Below, piece by piece: positions 1 to 7,080 of a DNA stretch of 15,960 bases. The DNA lies in NCBI GenBank assembly GCA_029987045.1, contig DALTWN010000005.1, positions 1 through 15,960 on the forward strand, given 5' to 3'. Source of the stretch: Methanocorpusculum sp. (lineage in GTDB: Archaea; Halobacteriota; Methanomicrobia; Methanomicrobiales; Methanocorpusculaceae). The position numbers were made by a program, and so were the translations under genes. Positions within the stretch are counted from its first letter, which is position 1; each line of letters opens with the position of its first letter. The notes beneath the pieces are model-generated. The model did not search any database. It was given only the letters and a program-made list of their open reading frames with translations, and was not told the DNA's origin.

Positions 1-363
1 AACGCCGAAGAGATTTTCACCAAGCTCGGCCTGCCGTACCACGTCGTCAATATCTGTACTGGAGATATCGGCACGGTAGCCGCAAAGAAATATGATATCG
101 AAGCATGGATGCCGCGCGACAAGGAATACCGTGAAGTCGTTTCCTGTTCCAACTGTACCGCATACCAGGCATGCAGACTCAACATCAGAGTCCGTGATGC
201 CCACGATTTCGAATCGAAACAGTGGCTGCACACGCTCAACTCGACCGCTGTCGCAACCTCCCGTGCACTCCGCTGCATTCTGGAAAACTACCAGACCGAA
301 GACGGCAGAGTCGAGATTCCAAAGGTTCTCCAGCCGTACATGGGCGGAAAAGAATACTTATAA
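1..363 (+). CDS. serS: Seryl-tRNA synthetase, C-terminal part (5' end outside window)
   Basis: The gene is open from the first base in frame 1 and stops at 361-363, giving the last 120 residues. SerRS charges tRNA-Ser with serine in the cytoplasm. The fragment carries the recognisable end of the class II catalytic core: [14 protein letters not shown], then [29 protein letters not shown], the motif 3 region [20 protein letters not shown], and the C-terminal [11 protein letters not shown]. This is the common bacterial-type SerRS, which many archaea also use. It lacks the features of the zinc-dependent methanogen-type enzyme. The N-terminal tRNA-binding coiled coil and motifs 1 and 2 lie upstream of the window. 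A 185-base gap with a T-rich palindrome separates it from valS, so the two are probably separate transcripts. Confidence 0.93.
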   Translation, partial: NAEEIFTKLGLPYHVVNICTGDIGTVAAKKYDIEAWMPRDKEYREVVSCSNCTAYQACRLNIRVRDAHDFESKQWLHTLNSTAVATSRALRCILENYQTEDGRVEIPKVLQPYMGGKEYL

Positions 364-377
364 CTCTAAATTTTCAT

Positions 378-392
378 CTTTTTTCAAAAAAG
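378..392 (+). terminator. T-rich palindrome after serS, possible terminator
   Basis: A run of six T is followed by C, six A and G, making a near-perfect palindrome 15 bases after the serS stop. Archaeal RNA polymerase stops at oligo-T tracts, so this is a reasonable terminator for serS. The rest of the 364-548 gap holds only the valS promoter candidate and no gene that I can support. Confidence 0.4.
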
Positions 393-513
393 TGGCATCA
401 GACCCGCGAATAATCATTGTCCGGTATTTCTACCATCCTCATCGGGGGTAACTATCATCATCTGCCATTATTTCATTGTGTGCGGTCGTCTATATGCCTT
501 TCTACTATGCCCT

Positions 514-521
514 ACTTAATA
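514..521 (+). promoter_or_regulatory. TATA-like box of valS
   Basis: CTTAATAA is centred about 31 bases before the chosen valS start codon. Archaeal transcription starts about 26-27 bases after the TATA centre, which puts the mRNA start near 544 with a leader of only a few bases. The box lies downstream of the alternative in-frame ATG at 507, which argues against that ATG. Confidence 0.4.
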
Positions 522-548
522 AGGAAAGAACAACAAAAGTATACACAT

Positions 549-3149
549 ATGCCAATAGAGGAGCTACCAAAGACATATGATTTTGCTACGGTAGAAAAAC
601 GCTGGCTCGATCAATGGAACGACAGCGATTTCTACTTCGACAAGCATTCGAAGAAACCACAATATGTAATCGACACGCCGCCACCGTATCCAACCGGTAA
701 ACTGCACATCGGACATGCACTGAACTGGGTTTATATGGATATCATCGCCCGGTACAAGCGTATGACCGGCTACAATGTCATGTTCCCGCAGGGATGGGAC
801 TGTCATGGCCTGCCGACCGAAGTAAAGGTCGAAGAACTCAACCATATCACCAAGAATGATGTATCACGTGAAGAGTTCAGACGCATGTGTCGTGAACTCA
901 CCGTCGAGAATATCTCGAAGATGCGGCAGTCACTGCGTACCATGGGATTCTCCGTCGACTGGAGCAATGAATACATTACCATGGAACCGTACTACTACGC
1001 CAAAACGCAGCTGTCGTTCCTGAGAATGCTCAAAGCAGGATATATCTACCAGGCAGAACACCCGGTGAACTTCTGTACCCGGTGTGAAACCGCAATCGCT
1101 TTCGCAGAAGTATCCTATGTCGAACAGGATTCATTCCTGAACTTCTTCAACTTCGACGGACTGGAAATCGCAACCTCACGCCCGGAGCTCCTCGGTGCCT
1201 GTGTTGCCGTCGCAGTCCACCCGGACGATGACCGTTACAAGGGAATCGTCGGAAAGACCCTGAAAGTTCCGCTCTTCGGCCACGATGTGAAAATCATCGC
1301 CGATGACCAGGTCGATATGACCTTCGGATCCGGAGCCGTGATGATCTGTACCTTCGGAGACAAGACCGATGTATTCTGGTGGAAGAAATACAACCTTCCG
1401 CTGAGAAAAGCACTTGCTCCGAACGGAACCATGACCGACATCTGCGGAAAATATGCCGGCATGACCTCGAAAGACTGCCGTGCGGCAATTCTTGACGATA
1501 TGAAAAAGGAAGGCATCCTCATCAGACAGGAACCTCTGCACCACAGTGTCGGGTGCTGCTGGAGATGCAAGACGCCTATCGAAATCCTCTCGGAACGCCA
1601 GTGGTTCGTCAAAGTAAAAGGCGACGAAATCATCAAGGCCGCACGAGAAATCAAATGGTATCCGGAACACATGCTTCAGCGTCTGGAAAACTGGGCAGAA
1701 CAGATGGAATGGGACTGGTGTATCTCACGCCAGCGCCTGTTCGCCACCCCGATTCCGGTATGGTTCTGTGACAAGTGCGGAGAAATGATTCTTCCGGATG
1801 AAGCGGATCTGCCGATCGATCCGACCGTGGACAAACCGAAACACGCCTGTCCGAAATGCGGTGGAACTTCCTTTACCGGTGAAACCGATGTGCTTGATAC
1901 CTGGATGGATTCCTCCATCACCGACCTGCACGTCACCGGATGGGACGGCAGCGGAAAACCGCCGTACTTCCCGGCACAGATCCGCCCGCAGGGTCATGAT
2001 ATCATCCGTACCTGGGCATTCTACACCATTCTGCGCAGCATGGCACTTCTTGGTGAAAAACCCTGGGATGGTATCCTGATCAACGGCATGGTTCTTGGAG
2101 AAGACGGATTCAAGATGTCGAAATCCCGGTCCAATGTCATTGGTCCGGAAGATGTCATGGGGCCCTACGGTGTCGATGCACTGCGTCAGTGGGCGGCAGC
2201 CGGTTCTTCGACAGGACAGGATATCCTCTTCAACTGGAACGATGTCATCGCGGCATCCAGATTCCAGACCAAGATGTGGAACATCGTCAGATTCTCACTG
2301 ATGCAGATCCAGAAGGAATCTTCCGTTGCCAAGACCGATGCACCGTCGACGTTGATTGACCGCTGGATGCTGGCAAACCTTTCGGACACCGTAAAAGGCG
2401 TCACCGAAGCCATGGAAGCATACCTGTTCGACAAGGGTCTTAAGATCATCAGAGATTTTGCCTGGAACGTACTTGCCGACGAATACCTTGAATTCGTCAA
2501 AGGAAGATTATACAGCGAAGATGCGACCCGTGCAGGAGCAGTCTATACGCTGGAAACCACGCTCGATGCACTCTGTACCATGCTGTCCCCGTACATTCCG
2601 TTCTTTGCACAGGAATGTTACCACCACTTATCCGGCGGCAAGAGAATCATCGATCACCCATGGGTCTCATTCAGTTATTCCGACGACACGGCAAAAGCAG
2701 ACGGAGACCTGGTTGTCAAGATGGCAGGTATTCTGCGCAAATACAAGCATGATGCAGGTCTTGCACTCAACGCACCGCTGGGTATCGTTTCCATTTACAC
2801 GCCCGGCAGAACCATCGATGACGACGGCGATCTCGGACGTACGCTCAATGCAACCGTACTCTGGTCTGCAGATGAACCGGCACTCGAGAAGAAGATTGGC
2901 GCAGTCGCCTTCAACAAGAGCGTGGTCGGTAAGACCCTGCGTGCAAAGGCAGGTGCATTCATGAAAGCAGTCGAAGCACTTCCGGATGCAGACAAACTGA
3001 ATCCGCCAAAGACCATTACCACTGCCGACGGTGAAACCATCGATGTTCCGGCCGATGCATGGAAGGTTTCCTACACGTACTCGGTCTCCGGCCAGACGGT
3101 GGACGTCATCCTCGACGACGAAGCAACGCTTACCGTCCAGCGCGAATAA
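549..3149 (+). CDS. valS: Valyl-tRNA synthetase, archaeal type
   Basis: This 866-residue class I synthetase attaches valine to tRNA-Val in the cytoplasm. The HIGH signature is at residues 53-56, after PPPYPTGKL. The KMSKS loop is at 522-526. Cysteine pairs that could bind zinc lie at 176/179, 337/340, 407/410 and 434/437. [18 protein letters not shown] and [16 protein letters not shown] are typical of ValRS rather than IleRS or LeuRS. The editing domain fills roughly 180-330 and the anticodon-binding helical domain follows about residue 600. The length is normal for archaeal ValRS. The reading frame is open further upstream to 417 with another ATG at 507. I chose 549 because [11 protein letters not shown] aligns with usual archaeal N-termini and because the TATA-like box lies between the two ATGs. 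No good Shine-Dalgarno precedes 549. A hairpin with a T-run follows the stop. Confidence 0.95.
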   Translation: MPIEELPKTYDFATVEKRWLDQWNDSDFYFDKHSKKPQYVIDTPPPYPTGKLHIGHALNWVYMDIIARYKRMTGYNVMFPQGWDCHGLPTEVKVEELNHITKNDVSREEFRRMCRELTVENISKMRQSLRTMGFSVDWSNEYITMEPYYYAKTQLSFLRMLKAGYIYQAEHPVNFCTRCETAIAFAEVSYVEQDSFLNFFNFDGLEIATSRPELLGACVAVAVHPDDDRYKGIVGKTLKVPLFGHDVKIIADDQVDMTFGSGAVMICTFGDKTDVFWWKKYNLPLRKALAPNGTMTDICGKYAGMTSKDCRAAILDDMKKEGILIRQEPLHHSVGCCWRCKTPIEILSERQWFVKVKGDEIIKAAREIKWYPEHMLQRLENWAEQMEWDWCISRQRLFATPIPVWFCDKCGEMILPDEADLPIDPTVDKPKHACPKCGGTSFTGETDVLDTWMDSSITDLHVTGWDGSGKPPYFPAQIRPQGHDIIRTWAFYTILRSMALLGEKPWDGILINGMVLGEDGFKMSKSRSNVIGPEDVMGPYGVDALRQWAAAGSSTGQDILFNWNDVIAASRFQTKMWNIVRFSLMQIQKESSVAKTDAPSTLIDRWMLANLSDTVKGVTEAMEAYLFDKGLKIIRDFAWNVLADEYLEFVKGRLYSEDATRAGAVYTLETTLDALCTMLSPYIPFFAQECYHHLSGGKRIIDHPWVSFSYSDDTAKADGDLVVKMAGILRKYKHDAGLALNAPLGIVSIYTPGRTIDDDGDLGRTLNATVLWSADEPALEKKIGAVAFNKSVVGKTLRAKAGAFMKAVEALPDADKLNPPKTITTADGETIDVPADAWKVSYTYSVSGQTVDVILDDEATLTVQRE

Positions 3150-3158
3150 ATTCACAGA

Positions 3159-3187
3159 TGCCTGCCTGACAGGCACACCCTCTTTTT
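3159..3187 (+). terminator. Hairpin plus T-run after valS
   Basis: TGCCTG (3159-3164) pairs perfectly with CAGGCA (3170-3175) across a five-base loop. A pyrimidine stretch with five T (3183-3187) follows. It starts ten bases after the valS stop, so it probably ends the valS transcript. Confidence 0.5.
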
Positions 3188-3273
3188 CTCGTATTTTATT
3201 CTAAATGTATGTTTTTCAGCAGAAAAACAGGCATTTCTACCCATAATTCATCACAAACATCGACACATACATG

Positions 3274-3281
3274 TTGATAAA
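3274..3281 (+). promoter_or_regulatory. TATA-like box of the phosphoesterase gene
   Basis: TTGATAAA is centred about 26 bases before the ATG at 3304, exactly the archaeal TATA-to-start distance, so the mRNA would be leaderless. The motif is only a moderate match to TTTATATA. It lies inside the longer reading frame that begins at 3271, which favours the later start. Confidence 0.3.
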
Positions 3282-3303
3282 GGAAGAACACATAGTATTG
3301 AGT

Positions 3304-3963
3304 ATGACAGATATTGTGTTTCTGACAGATATTCACGGAAATACCGAAGCTGCACTTGCCGCATTCAAAACGGAAGACCCCGACTACATCATTCTCGGCG
3401 GAGACATCACCGATCTTGGTCAATCCCTCGACGGTGTGATTCCGTTCATCGACGAGCTTCCGGCGCCGACATTTGCCGTCCCCGGAAACTGCGATATGCG
3501 TGATATCCTCAAAGTACTTGATGCATCGTCTGCGGTCTGCCTCCACCACAAAACCATGGATCTCGGCGACCTGACCATTGCAGGATTCGGCGGGGCAAAC
3601 CCGTCTCCCTTCTCCACACCGTTCGAAGACGATGAAGAGACCATTGCAAAAGCTGCTACGGAAACACTTGCCAAGATGAAAAAGAACCGCTGGAACATCC
3701 TGGTCACCCATGCACCGCCATACGGCGTACTGGATGAAGTAGGGCCGGATGTACACGTCGGATGCCATGCAATGGCAGATATTGCCGACAAATTCGATAT
3801 CATCTGCTGCGGACACATCCATGAGATGAAAGGCACCGCAACACTGAAAAATGCAATCTGTGTCAACCCGGGACCGGCAAAAGAAGGAAACTACGCAGTC
3901 ATCCATCTCAGTGAAGACAGCGATCCGGTCATCGAACTGAAGAACATCAGAGACGGCGAATAA
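3304..3963 (+). CDS. Calcineurin-like metallophosphoesterase
   Basis: This 219-residue protein has the full metallophosphoesterase superfamily motif set for a two-metal site: D9-I-H11, G33-D34, G61-N62-C63-D64, H136 in THAPPYG, and G170-H171-I-H173. Such enzymes hydrolyse phosphomonoesters or phosphodiesters in the cytoplasm, but the substrate cannot be read from the sequence. The size suits a stand-alone single-domain archaeal phosphoesterase rather than Mre11. There is no membrane segment. The frame extends to an ATG at 3271, adding eleven residues (MLIKEEHIVLS). I prefer 3304 because the first beta strand (DIVFLTDIHGN) then starts at the N-terminus, as in family members, and because of the promoter position. 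It is a single gene, convergent with the minus-strand cysteine protein 25 bases downstream. Confidence 0.88.
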   Translation: MTDIVFLTDIHGNTEAALAAFKTEDPDYIILGGDITDLGQSLDGVIPFIDELPAPTFAVPGNCDMRDILKVLDASSAVCLHHKTMDLGDLTIAGFGGANPSPFSTPFEDDEETIAKAATETLAKMKKNRWNILVTHAPPYGVLDEVGPDVHVGCHAMADIADKFDIICCGHIHEMKGTATLKNAICVNPGPAKEGNYAVIHLSEDSDPVIELKNIRDGE

Positions 3964-3988
3964 CACCCGTCTCTTTTCCAAAACTCTT

Positions 3989-4246
3989 TTACGAAATAAT
4001 ATTGCCGATACTGGCAAATCCGCATCCAGTTCCAGCAGCACATCCTACTGCCGATGCCCGGGAAATATCCGGATGTGCGGTTACCCGCTCACGCAGACAA
4101 AATGCCAGCGCGGGAGACCGCTCCTGCTTCCCGTTTATAAGAAAATACCGTGAATGGATACAGAACCGGCAGTTGTCCAGCGATACCGCATGACCATCCG
4201 GACAAACCAGTTTCCCCGCATGTACCGGGATTTCACTCGCCGTCAT
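3989..4246 (-). CDS. Small six-cysteine protein, unknown function
   Basis: I do not recognise this 85-residue protein. Cysteines lie at 15, 26, 29, 50, 69 and 75: LVCPDGHAVSLDNCRFC, then CLRER, then GCAAGTGCGFASIG near the C-terminus. The C-x10-C-x2-C spacing with a following His and a later Cys suggests a zinc or iron-sulfur site, which is inference. I chose the ATG at 4246, which overlaps the stop of the upstream cysteine-cluster gene by 14 bases. That suggests translational coupling, since no Shine-Dalgarno is visible. The frame is open to an ATG at 4297, but that start would overlap the neighbour by 65 bases and adds a sequence without the cysteine pattern. No signal peptide or membrane segment is seen. 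The gene could be spurious, but the regular cysteines and tight overlap favour a real one. Confidence 0.6.
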   Translation of the reverse strand: MTASEIPVHAGKLVCPDGHAVSLDNCRFCIHSRYFLINGKQERSPALAFCLRERVTAHPDISRASAVGCAAGTGCGFASIGNIIS

Positions 4247-4721
4247 AGAACAGAATCGTATATCCGTTTTCTGCAAGGACTGCAGCGATTTTATCATGAG
4301 GGATATCAGCAGTATTGTTCATGATTTTCTCATGCCACAGAGTTACCAGCACATCATCCTTGCTGACCAACGAAAATTTCCCTTTGATCTTTCCGACCTC
4401 AACACCATCTTTGCTGATACGGGCAGAACAACAGTGATAGCTTCCGCAGACTGTCAACCGGTATGGATGGATGGTACACACATATTTACCATCCTCTCGT
4501 CTCCGTACAAAAAAGCAGGCTGACGGATTCTGTTCCTGGACGGAATGATCATTTTCAAATAGATCACGGTATTCTGGTGTAATCAGTGCCTGATGAGTCT
4601 CACGCACAAGGTCGTTTTTTACTACATATCCGAATCGTGACAACTGGCGTTCCATCTTCACAATCGAATTAATACCAAGACAACACAGACCGCACTGGGT
4701 ACACTCAAAATTCCCGCTCAT
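4233..4721 (-). CDS. YkgJ-family cysteine-cluster protein
   Basis: The 162-residue product has the YkgJ (UPF0153) arrangement: an N-terminal C7-x2-C10-x2-C13-C14 (FECTQCGLCC), then C69 in ACFF, C82 in YVCTIHPYRL, and C92/C97/C98 in VCGSYHCC. Family members are thought to bind zinc or an iron-sulfur cluster through these cysteines. No enzymatic reaction is firmly established. The protein is soluble and cytoplasmic by appearance, and its length is normal for the family. The gene lies 39 bases after nadM on the same strand. It has its own TATA-like box centred 27 bases before the ATG and no Shine-Dalgarno, so it may be transcribed separately as a leaderless mRNA. Its end overlaps the start of the small six-cysteine gene, so the two are likely made together. 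Confidence 0.85.
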   Translation of the reverse strand: MSGNFECTQCGLCCLGINSIVKMERQLSRFGYVVKNDLVRETHQALITPEYRDLFENDHSVQEQNPSACFFVRRREDGKYVCTIHPYRLTVCGSYHCCSARISKDGVEVGKIKGKFSLVSKDDVLVTLWHEKIMNNTADIPHDKIAAVLAENGYTILFYDGE

Positions 4722-4743
4722 AGAAGATAATTAGACAGATGCA

Positions 4744-4752
4744 GATAAAAGA
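4744..4752 (-). promoter_or_regulatory. TATA-like box of the YkgJ-type gene
   Basis: On the minus strand the sequence reads TCTTTTATC, centred about 27 bases before the ATG at 4721. This spacing predicts transcription starting at or next to the start codon. It sits in the 39-base gap behind nadM, so the two cysteine-protein genes may form their own transcription unit. Confidence 0.4.
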
Positions 4753-4760
4753 TTTGGGAT

Positions 4761-5264
4761 TCAACGGGAACCACTTACGCTTTGCACGCGCGATTCTCCG
4801 TCAATCTCCCGAATCACTGTAGCAGTTTCCGCGGGGACGAATGATTCCCAGGATTTTCCCTCGACCATGCACTTGCGGATATACGTACCGGAGAGATGAC
4901 CGCGTTCGAACATCGGCGGAGCACGGACTTCGAATCCTGCTTCGGCAAACAGATGCATTACCAGGGGATTCGTGGAATAGACAACGTCAAATGACGGAAC
5001 CAGGGAACAGACATGAGAGACCCAAAGTTCATCACTGTGTACATCCGGAATCAGAACAATACGGAACGGAATCCGAAGATCCGGTAACGCACGGGTAATC
5101 ATGAGATTCCGTTCTTCCGCCGTAAACGGATGATCAGGTTCATGACTCAGCTGGGAACTGCCAATACCGACAATCAGCTCATCCACTTCGTTTGCGATAT
5201 ATTCGCACACAGCCTTATGACCGTTGTGAAACGGTTGAAATCTGCCGATATAGAGACCAATCAT
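4761..5264 (-). CDS. nadM: Nicotinamide/nicotinate-nucleotide adenylyltransferase, archaeal NadM type
   Basis: This 167-residue enzyme transfers AMP from ATP to nicotinamide mononucleotide or nicotinic acid mononucleotide, giving NAD or NaAD. It has the nucleotidyltransferase fold signatures GRFQPFHNGH (residues 7-16, with the catalytic H13-x-x-H16) and SGTYIRKCM (125-133), the equivalent of ISTGTxxR. The size matches archaeal NadM (about 170 residues) and there is no fused Nudix domain. The start codon shares ATGA with the larB stop, a four-base overlap. AAGGA at 5272-5276 lies about seven bases upstream, so translation is coupled to larB. NaAD is the substrate of LarB, so the pairing makes metabolic sense. 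Confidence 0.9.
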   Translation of the reverse strand: MIGLYIGRFQPFHNGHKAVCEYIANEVDELIVGIGSSQLSHEPDHPFTAEERNLMITRALPDLRIPFRIVLIPDVHSDELWVSHVCSLVPSFDVVYSTNPLVMHLFAEAGFEVRAPPMFERGHLSGTYIRKCMVEGKSWESFVPAETATVIREIDGESRVQSVSGSR

Positions 5265-5959
5265 CCCTGTTTCCTTCCGTTCGCAATCAGCGCGGCAGTT
5301 CGTGCGGCAAACGCACCTGCCGTAAATCCTGCATCAATATTGACGACCGTAATCACCGCACAGGACTGCAGCATCGATGCGAGGGCCGCCTCTCCCTTTC
5401 CCATATATCCGTATCCGGTAGAGACCGGAACACCAATAACAGGTTTATCCACCAGCCCTGCAACAACCGATGGCAATGTTCCTTCACGTCCTGCACAGAC
5501 GACATAGACATCAGCACGTTTCAGCGCATCCAATGCGGGGAAGAGACGATGAATCCCCGCGACTCCTGCATCGTAGGAGGAAAGGACTTCTGCACCCATC
5601 TCTTCCGCAATCGCTTTTGCTTCTTCGGCAACGCGGATATCCGACGTGCCTGCCGTAAGAATTCCGACGACTCCGCCTGAAGGAACCGGTTTTCTGCCAT
5701 CGGATACAATGAGGATTCCGCCCTTGCGTTCTTCCGGAATTATGGATGCAGGCAGACTGTTGCATACGGCTTCTGTCTGTTCGCGAGAGATACGGCTGAT
5801 GACACAGCGCCCGGCTACTCGGACATAGTTGTTGACGATCTCAACAAGGGCATCGGTTTCTTTTCCTTCGGCAAGCACAACCTCCGGCATCCCGCACCGT
5901 GCTTCACGGTCCAAATCCAGCTTGGCGACATCTCCTACAACAGACACTTTTTCATCCAT
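5261..5959 (-). CDS. larB: LarB, pyridinium-3,5-biscarboxylate mononucleotide synthase (nickel-pincer cofactor)
   Basis: LarB carboxylates the pyridinium ring of nicotinic acid adenine dinucleotide and cleaves off AMP. This is the first step to the nickel-pincer nucleotide used by LarA-type racemases. The 232-residue protein has a short N-terminal domain and a PurE-like C-terminal domain from about residue 80: GILIVSDGRKP, GILTAGTSDIRVAEEA (99-114), SSYDAGVAGIHRLF (127-140), and GREGTLPSVVAGLVDKPVIG. This AGTSD/AGVAGIHR pattern separates LarB from PurE proper. Length is slightly below the roughly 250 residues common in the family, at the N-terminus. It starts two bases after the TPR gene stop with a strong Shine-Dalgarno, and its stop overlaps nadM. 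LarC, LarE and LarA are not in the window, so the end use of the cofactor here is unknown. Confidence 0.88.
   Translation of the reverse strand: MDEKVSVVGDVAKLDLDREARCGMPEVVLAEGKETDALVEIVNNYVRVAGRCVISRISREQTEAVCNSLPASIIPEERKGGILIVSDGRKPVPSGGVVGILTAGTSDIRVAEEAKAIAEEMGAEVLSSYDAGVAGIHRLFPALDALKRADVYVVCAGREGTLPSVVAGLVDKPVIGVPVSTGYGYMGKGEAALASMLQSCAVITVVNIDAGFTAGAFAARTAALIANGRKQG
5272..5278 (-). promoter_or_regulatory. Ribosome binding site of nadM
   Basis: The minus strand reads GGAAGGA with seven bases before the nadM ATG. It lies within the larB coding end and supports the overlapping start at 5264. Confidence 0.6.
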
Positions 5960-5961
5960 CG

Positions 5962-6969
5962 TTATTTTCCTCCAAATGCGGCATCCAGTGCTGCAGTCCT
6001 GAAACTCTTATGCAGTTTGTCGGCCCACTTGAATTCCCGGACAGCAGACGATGCCTTTGCCATTTCAAAGAATGCACGTGCTTCGTCTTTTTTTCCTGCC
6101 TGCAGAAGAGCATATGCACAGGCAGCCCAGGTATCCGCACGGATGTTCCGCAATGCAAGAGCCTTGGTATACCAGACGATACTGTCTTCATACCGGCCGA
6201 TTTCTTCAAGAAGTTCGGCGGTCTGGAGAACAAAGGAAAGATCACGCGGTTCAATGGCCAGACCGGCGTCAAGTTCAGCATGTCCTGCATCGGCATTTCC
6301 CAGCTGAAGCAGAGACAGGCCGCGATACAGATGAGCCGGAGCATTGTCTTCAACAGCTACTGATGCTGCACAAGCCTGTTCTGCACGGGCATATTCCCGG
6401 AACTCCCATTCTATCCGTCCGTACGCAAGCCACTCTGCAGCACCGCGGGACGATTCGGCGCGTTCACGCAGGAATTTCCGCTCCTGTTCCCGGGCCTGCT
6501 GTGCCTCATCGGAGCGTCCGAGCGACAGGTAGATCCGATACAGACAGTGCCAGATCTCCGGTTCTTCGGGAAACGCGGTGGATAACGCAAGCAGACGGGC
6601 AAGCCCGTCGTCGGTTTTCTGCAATGAAACACATGCCTCGGCTTCCCGCATTCGCACATAATAGCCGGAATCCGATTTTGCCGCATAGGAAAACACCGCC
6701 TCTGCCTCATCATATTTGTGCACCAGCATCAGTGAATCCCCATATTTTATAGCATATTCTACATTCTCCGGATGGATATCGAATGCATTGCCGAATGCAT
6801 CACTGGAACCGGGGAGATCCTCCATACGCAGACGAAGGGTTCCGAGCATCATCCAGACTCGGTCATCATCGCCATGCTCTTTGAGATACTCGTCATACTG
6901 TTTTTCAGCCATATCATATTCAAAGGCTGAAACATGGCCAGCTGCATCCCTGAGTATATCTTCCGACAT
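5962..6969 (-). CDS. Tetratricopeptide repeat protein
   Basis: The 335-residue protein is almost entirely helical repeats of the TPR type, with about seven or eight units of 34 residues. Recognisable repeat ends include YDEAEAVFSYAAK, YARAEQACAASVAVE, LGNADAGHAELDAGLAIEP, YEDSIVWYTKALALR and KKDEARAFFEMAKAS. TPR arrays are protein-binding scaffolds. There is no added catalytic domain, signal peptide or membrane helix, so the partner is unknown and the protein is probably cytoplasmic. It is the first gene of a minus-strand operon with larB (two-base gap) and nadM. The context suggests, without proof, a helper role near pincer-cofactor or NAD metabolism. The ATG at 6969 sits about 34 bases after a TATATA-containing box. 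Confidence 0.88.
   Translation of the reverse strand: MSEDILRDAAGHVSAFEYDMAEKQYDEYLKEHGDDDRVWMMLGTLRLRMEDLPGSSDAFGNAFDIHPENVEYAIKYGDSLMLVHKYDEAEAVFSYAAKSDSGYYVRMREAEACVSLQKTDDGLARLLALSTAFPEEPEIWHCLYRIYLSLGRSDEAQQAREQERKFLRERAESSRGAAEWLAYGRIEWEFREYARAEQACAASVAVEDNAPAHLYRGLSLLQLGNADAGHAELDAGLAIEPRDLSFVLQTAELLEEIGRYEDSIVWYTKALALRNIRADTWAACAYALLQAGKKDEARAFFEMAKASSAVREFKWADKLHKSFRTAALDAAFGGK
5968..5973 (-). promoter_or_regulatory. Strong Shine-Dalgarno of larB
   Basis: The minus strand reads GGAGGA with eight bases before the larB ATG. It lies inside the last codons of the TPR gene. This fixes the larB start at 5959 and shows it is translated within a polycistronic message. Confidence 0.75.
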
Positions 6970-6998
6970 AATACTGCATACTAATTGGGCGTAATGCC

Positions 6999-7006
6999 GT
7001 ATATAC
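6999..7006 (-). promoter_or_regulatory. TATA box of the TPR-larB-nadM operon
   Basis: GTATATAC, preceded on the minus strand by TTA, is centred about 34 bases before the TPR start codon. The predicted mRNA start near 6977 would leave an eight-base leader. The element is a perfect palindrome, so it could also bind a dimeric regulator. The 111-base region 6970-7080 is the shared divergent promoter region with the uptake operon. Confidence 0.45.
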
Positions 7007-7034
7007 TAACCCTCCCATCCAAAGAGACAGTAAC

Positions 7035-7050
7035 ATGTATCTATATACAT
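7035..7050 (+). promoter_or_regulatory. TATA box and inverted repeat before the metal-complex uptake operon
   Basis: ATGTAT (7035-7040) and ATACAT (7045-7050) form a perfect 6-base inverted repeat around CTAT. The repeat overlaps the best TATA box of the operon, TCTATATA at 7040-7047, about 37 bases before the permease ATG. A repressor bound here would block TATA-binding protein, as metal-dependent regulators are known to do in archaea. The regulator is not in the window. Confidence 0.35.
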
Positions 7051-7061
7051 ACGAAACACAA

Positions 7062-7074
7062 ATATTACGAATAT
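7062..7074 (+). repeat. Second inverted repeat before the uptake operon
   Basis: ATATT, a three-base spacer ACG, and AATAT form a short perfect inverted repeat ending seven bases before the permease ATG. It lies where transcription should start and could be an operator half of a larger control region. Short AT-rich repeats also arise by chance. Confidence 0.25.
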
Positions 7075-7080
7075 CAATAT

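Noticed and set aside
92..451. A 119-codon plus-strand frame overlapping serS
   Set aside because: It is out of frame with the clear SerRS C-terminus and has no recognisable features.
417..548. Upstream extension of valS starting before 549
   Set aside because: The extension would code through the TATA-like box and has no similarity to ValRS N-termini.
1176..1672. Minus-strand frames opposite valS
   Set aside because: They are antisense to the conserved ValRS editing region and show no domain features.
3196..4041. A 281-codon minus-strand frame opposite the phosphoesterase
   Set aside because: The plus strand has the complete phosphoesterase motif set in a codon-biased frame. The minus frame has no recognisable motifs and crosses the valS-phosphoesterase spacer.
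5899..6752. Plus-strand frames of 154 and 233 codons opposite larB and the TPR gene
   Set aside because: They lie opposite clear TPR and LarB coding sequence, have no motifs, and overlap each other in different frames.
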